A stretch of 8,325 bases of DNA from Coxiellaceae bacterium (GTDB lineage Bacteria > Pseudomonadota > Gammaproteobacteria > UBA9339): positions 1 to 8,325 of the forward strand of contig PLMI01000069.1 of NCBI GenBank assembly GCA_003142435.1. The letters run 5' to 3'. Below the pieces are notes generated by a model. That model did not search any database, was not told where the DNA came from, and saw nothing but the letters and a program-made list of their open reading frames with translations. Shown piece after piece: positions 7,525-8,325 of this stretch (the stretch's first letter is position 1; each line of letters begins with the position of its first letter). The translations under genes were made by a program, and so were the position numbers.

Positions 7525-7638
7525 TTTCCCATTTAACGTTACTCTGCGTTGTGCTCTCGATATATTTGCTCTCATACGTAAAAATATATTCAGTTGCTCG
7601 CCTTCGTGTGTCTTGTCTAAAATTAAATGGGAAATGGT
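7521..7638. mobile_element. MITE-like element, 118 bp, no coding capacity
   Basis: The ends are perfect 16-bp terminal inverted repeats: ACCATTTCCCATTTAA at 7521-7536 and its reverse complement at 7623-7638. Immediately outside both ends is ATAAT (7516-7520 and 7639-7643), which fits a 5-bp target-site duplication. A second 8-bp inverted repeat (7560-7567/7582-7589) lies near the centre, so the whole unit can fold into an imperfect long hairpin. There is no transposase, so it would depend on one supplied elsewhere. It lies between the divergent kinase and korA genes. Copies elsewhere in the genome would prove it; from one window it could also be an ordinary regulatory hairpin. Confidence 0.6.
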
Positions 7639-7726
7639 ATAATTACATTATTACTAGTGGTGACTATGTGTTTGTAAGTGTTTTTAGAGTTTAAAAGACA
7701 ATCATGTAGAAATCAATTAAACAGGA

Positions 7727-7732
7727 TATAAT
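7727..7732 (+). promoter_or_regulatory. Possible -10 box for korA
   Basis: A perfect TATAAT lies about 185 nt upstream of the korA start. The sequence 17 bp further up (ATGTAG) is a poor -35, so this is only a candidate in an AT-rich region where such hexamers arise by chance. Confidence 0.25.
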
Positions 7733-7760
7733 AAAAACAATAACAGGTTTAATATTATTT

Positions 7761-7800
7761 ATCCGCTTACGCAGAAAATTATGCGTGTATACATGCGGAT
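7761..7800. repeat. Imperfect hairpin in the korA leader
   Basis: The outer stem is ATCCGC (7761-7766) with GCGGAT (7795-7800). An inner stem is ACGC (7769-7772) with GCGT (7783-7786), with an asymmetric internal loop. There is no following T-run, so it is not an intrinsic terminator. Confidence 0.4.
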
Positions 7801-7821
7801 GAACATGGGTAAAGTTTGACA

Positions 7822-7896
7822 AAACGAAGCGAACCATAATGCTCGAATTTCGTGAGAGTGGCGATTTTATACCAATAAGTGTATAGAGCTTCGTTT
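7822..7896. repeat. 9-bp inverted repeat close to the korA start
   Basis: AAACGAAGC (7822-7830) and GCTTCGTTT (7888-7896) are exact reverse complements, 57 nt apart. The right arm ends 7 bases before the korA ribosome binding site. A small CGAA/TTCG pair (7844-7847/7849-7852) lies inside. It could shape the leader RNA near the site of translation initiation. Confidence 0.4.
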
Positions 7897-7903
7897 ATTA
7901 AAT

Positions 7904-7908
7904 AAGGA
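7904..7908 (+). promoter_or_regulatory. Ribosome binding site of korA
   Basis: AAGGA lies 8 nt upstream of the ATG at 7917-7919 and supports that start. Confidence 0.75.
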
Positions 7909-7916
7909 AATAAATT

Positions 7917-8325
7917 ATGGTCAAGAAAGACATCTCCATCGTCCTTGCAGGCGAAGCGGGGCAAGGAATCAAAACCATTGAGTACCTTTTAATTCATGTA
8001 TTAAAACAAGCGGGATATTACGTATTTTCATGCAGTGAATTCATGTCTCGCATTCGCGGCGGATGCAATTCAACGTCCATAAGGGTCGCTAATTTTCCCA
8101 TTCATGAGTATGTTGATCGAATCGATATTTTAATTCCCTTTTCTGATGATGCAGTATCTCATCTTAAGCCAAGAATTACGGAAAAGACGCTAATCATTAG
8201 CAAAGGAGAAATAGATCTTGAAAAACTAGCAAGCGAAATTGGCGGAAAAATATACGTTAATTCTATTGCAGTAGGATATTTGTTGGGGATTTTGGGCATA
8301 GAAAAAAATCTTTATAAAGATTTTT
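7917..8325 (+). CDS. korA: 2-oxoacid:ferredoxin oxidoreductase alpha subunit, N-terminal (gamma) domain; 3' end outside the window
   Basis: This enzyme decarboxylates 2-oxoacids (2-oxoglutarate or pyruvate) to acyl-CoA while reducing ferredoxin, with thiamine diphosphate in a partner beta subunit. The 136 complete codons visible cover most of the gamma-type domain that opens the fused gamma-alpha subunit (family about 550-620 aa). Motifs: LAGEAGQGIKT (10-20, the glycine-rich loop), GYYVFSCSEFMSRIRGGCNST, in which SRIRGG is the family hallmark, and DILIPFSDDAVSHL. RGGCN has Cys where many homologues have His or Asn. The downstream alpha and beta parts are beyond the edge, so the substrate cannot be assigned and the symbol is provisional. 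ATG at 7917 with AAGGA upstream. It is divergent from the kinase gene and in the same direction as ackA, from which it is separated by the island. Confidence 0.85.
   Translation, partial: MVKKDISIVLAGEAGQGIKTIEYLLIHVLKQAGYYVFSCSEFMSRIRGGCNSTSIRVANFPIHEYVDRIDILIPFSDDAVSHLKPRITEKTLIISKGEIDLEKLASEIGGKIYVNSIAVGYLLGILGIEKNLYKDF

Larger units (their letters stand above)
7644..7916. other. Long non-coding leader region upstream of korA
   Basis: No credible gene is present. The region is AT-rich. It contains a TATAAT at 7727-7732, a TTGACA at 7816-7821 with no well-placed -10 (CATAAT follows after only 13 bp), and two inverted repeats described separately. No tRNA, known riboswitch or CRISPR repeat is recognisable. 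Confidence 0.6.

Noticed and set aside
7506..7694. Possible 62-residue small protein with a hydrophobic stretch on the + strand
   Set aside because: No ribosome binding site; the frame runs through the MITE-like element and both inverted arms, so it is best explained as chance.
7822..7896. tRNA-like gene suggested by the inverted repeat and an internal TCGAA-like loop
   Set aside because: No acceptor/D/anticodon/T arm set with tRNA spacing can be built, and no conserved GGTTCGAATCC-type T arm is present.
7779..7964. 61-residue open frame on the - strand
   Set aside because: It overlaps the korA start and leader antisense, and shows no protein family features.

Overview
The window is an AT-rich bacterial segment that carries a two-gene accessory island between two energy-metabolism genes. 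On the left is the C-terminal part of acetate kinase (ackA, + strand, cut by the window edge). On the right is the N-terminal part of a fused 2-oxoacid:ferredoxin oxidoreductase alpha subunit (korA-like, + strand, cut by the right edge). Between them, on the opposite strand, are a TKL-type Ser/Thr protein kinase gene and, 97 bp downstream, a giant NACHT/pentapeptide/WD40 STAND NTPase gene of 1725 codons.

NACHT-WD40 proteins and TKL-like kinases are frequent in bacteria that live in protists. Together with low GC, this suggests an amoeba-associated or intracellular lineage, for example Legionellales/Berkiella-like or Dependentiae-like. The lineage is an inference; no phylogenetic marker is present.

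Layout: 1-717 ackA; 718-5895 (-) STAND NTPase, whose stop codon directly abuts the ackA stop (TAA|TTA); 5896-5994 short spacer with a small hairpin and a ribosome binding site; 5995-7389 (-) kinase with a strong GGAGG ribosome binding site; 7390-7916 a 527-bp non-coding divergent region; 7917-8325 korA. The non-coding region holds a 118-bp MITE-like element (16-bp perfect terminal inverted repeats, 5-bp ATAAT direct repeats on both sides), promoter-like hexamers on both strands, and inverted repeats in the korA leader.

The most interesting observation is that the C-terminal ~130 residues of the STAND protein and the N-terminal ~135 residues of the kinase align collinearly around the same sparse motifs (NISxxRxxxS[YF], a hydrophobic strand, W then I at +14 and Y at +24, and G-x-S...VT[WF]...L). 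The STAND copy keeps a His (H1588) and a Cys (C1683) at the positions where the kinase copy has Asp34 and Ser142. This suggests that the two neighbouring proteins share one domain, possibly Cys-enzyme-like in the STAND protein and degenerate in the kinase. The shared domain may couple sensor to kinase by like-with-like contact, as proposed for effector-associated domains of bacterial STAND conflict systems. A defence role or a host-directed effector role are both possible; the sequence does not decide between them.
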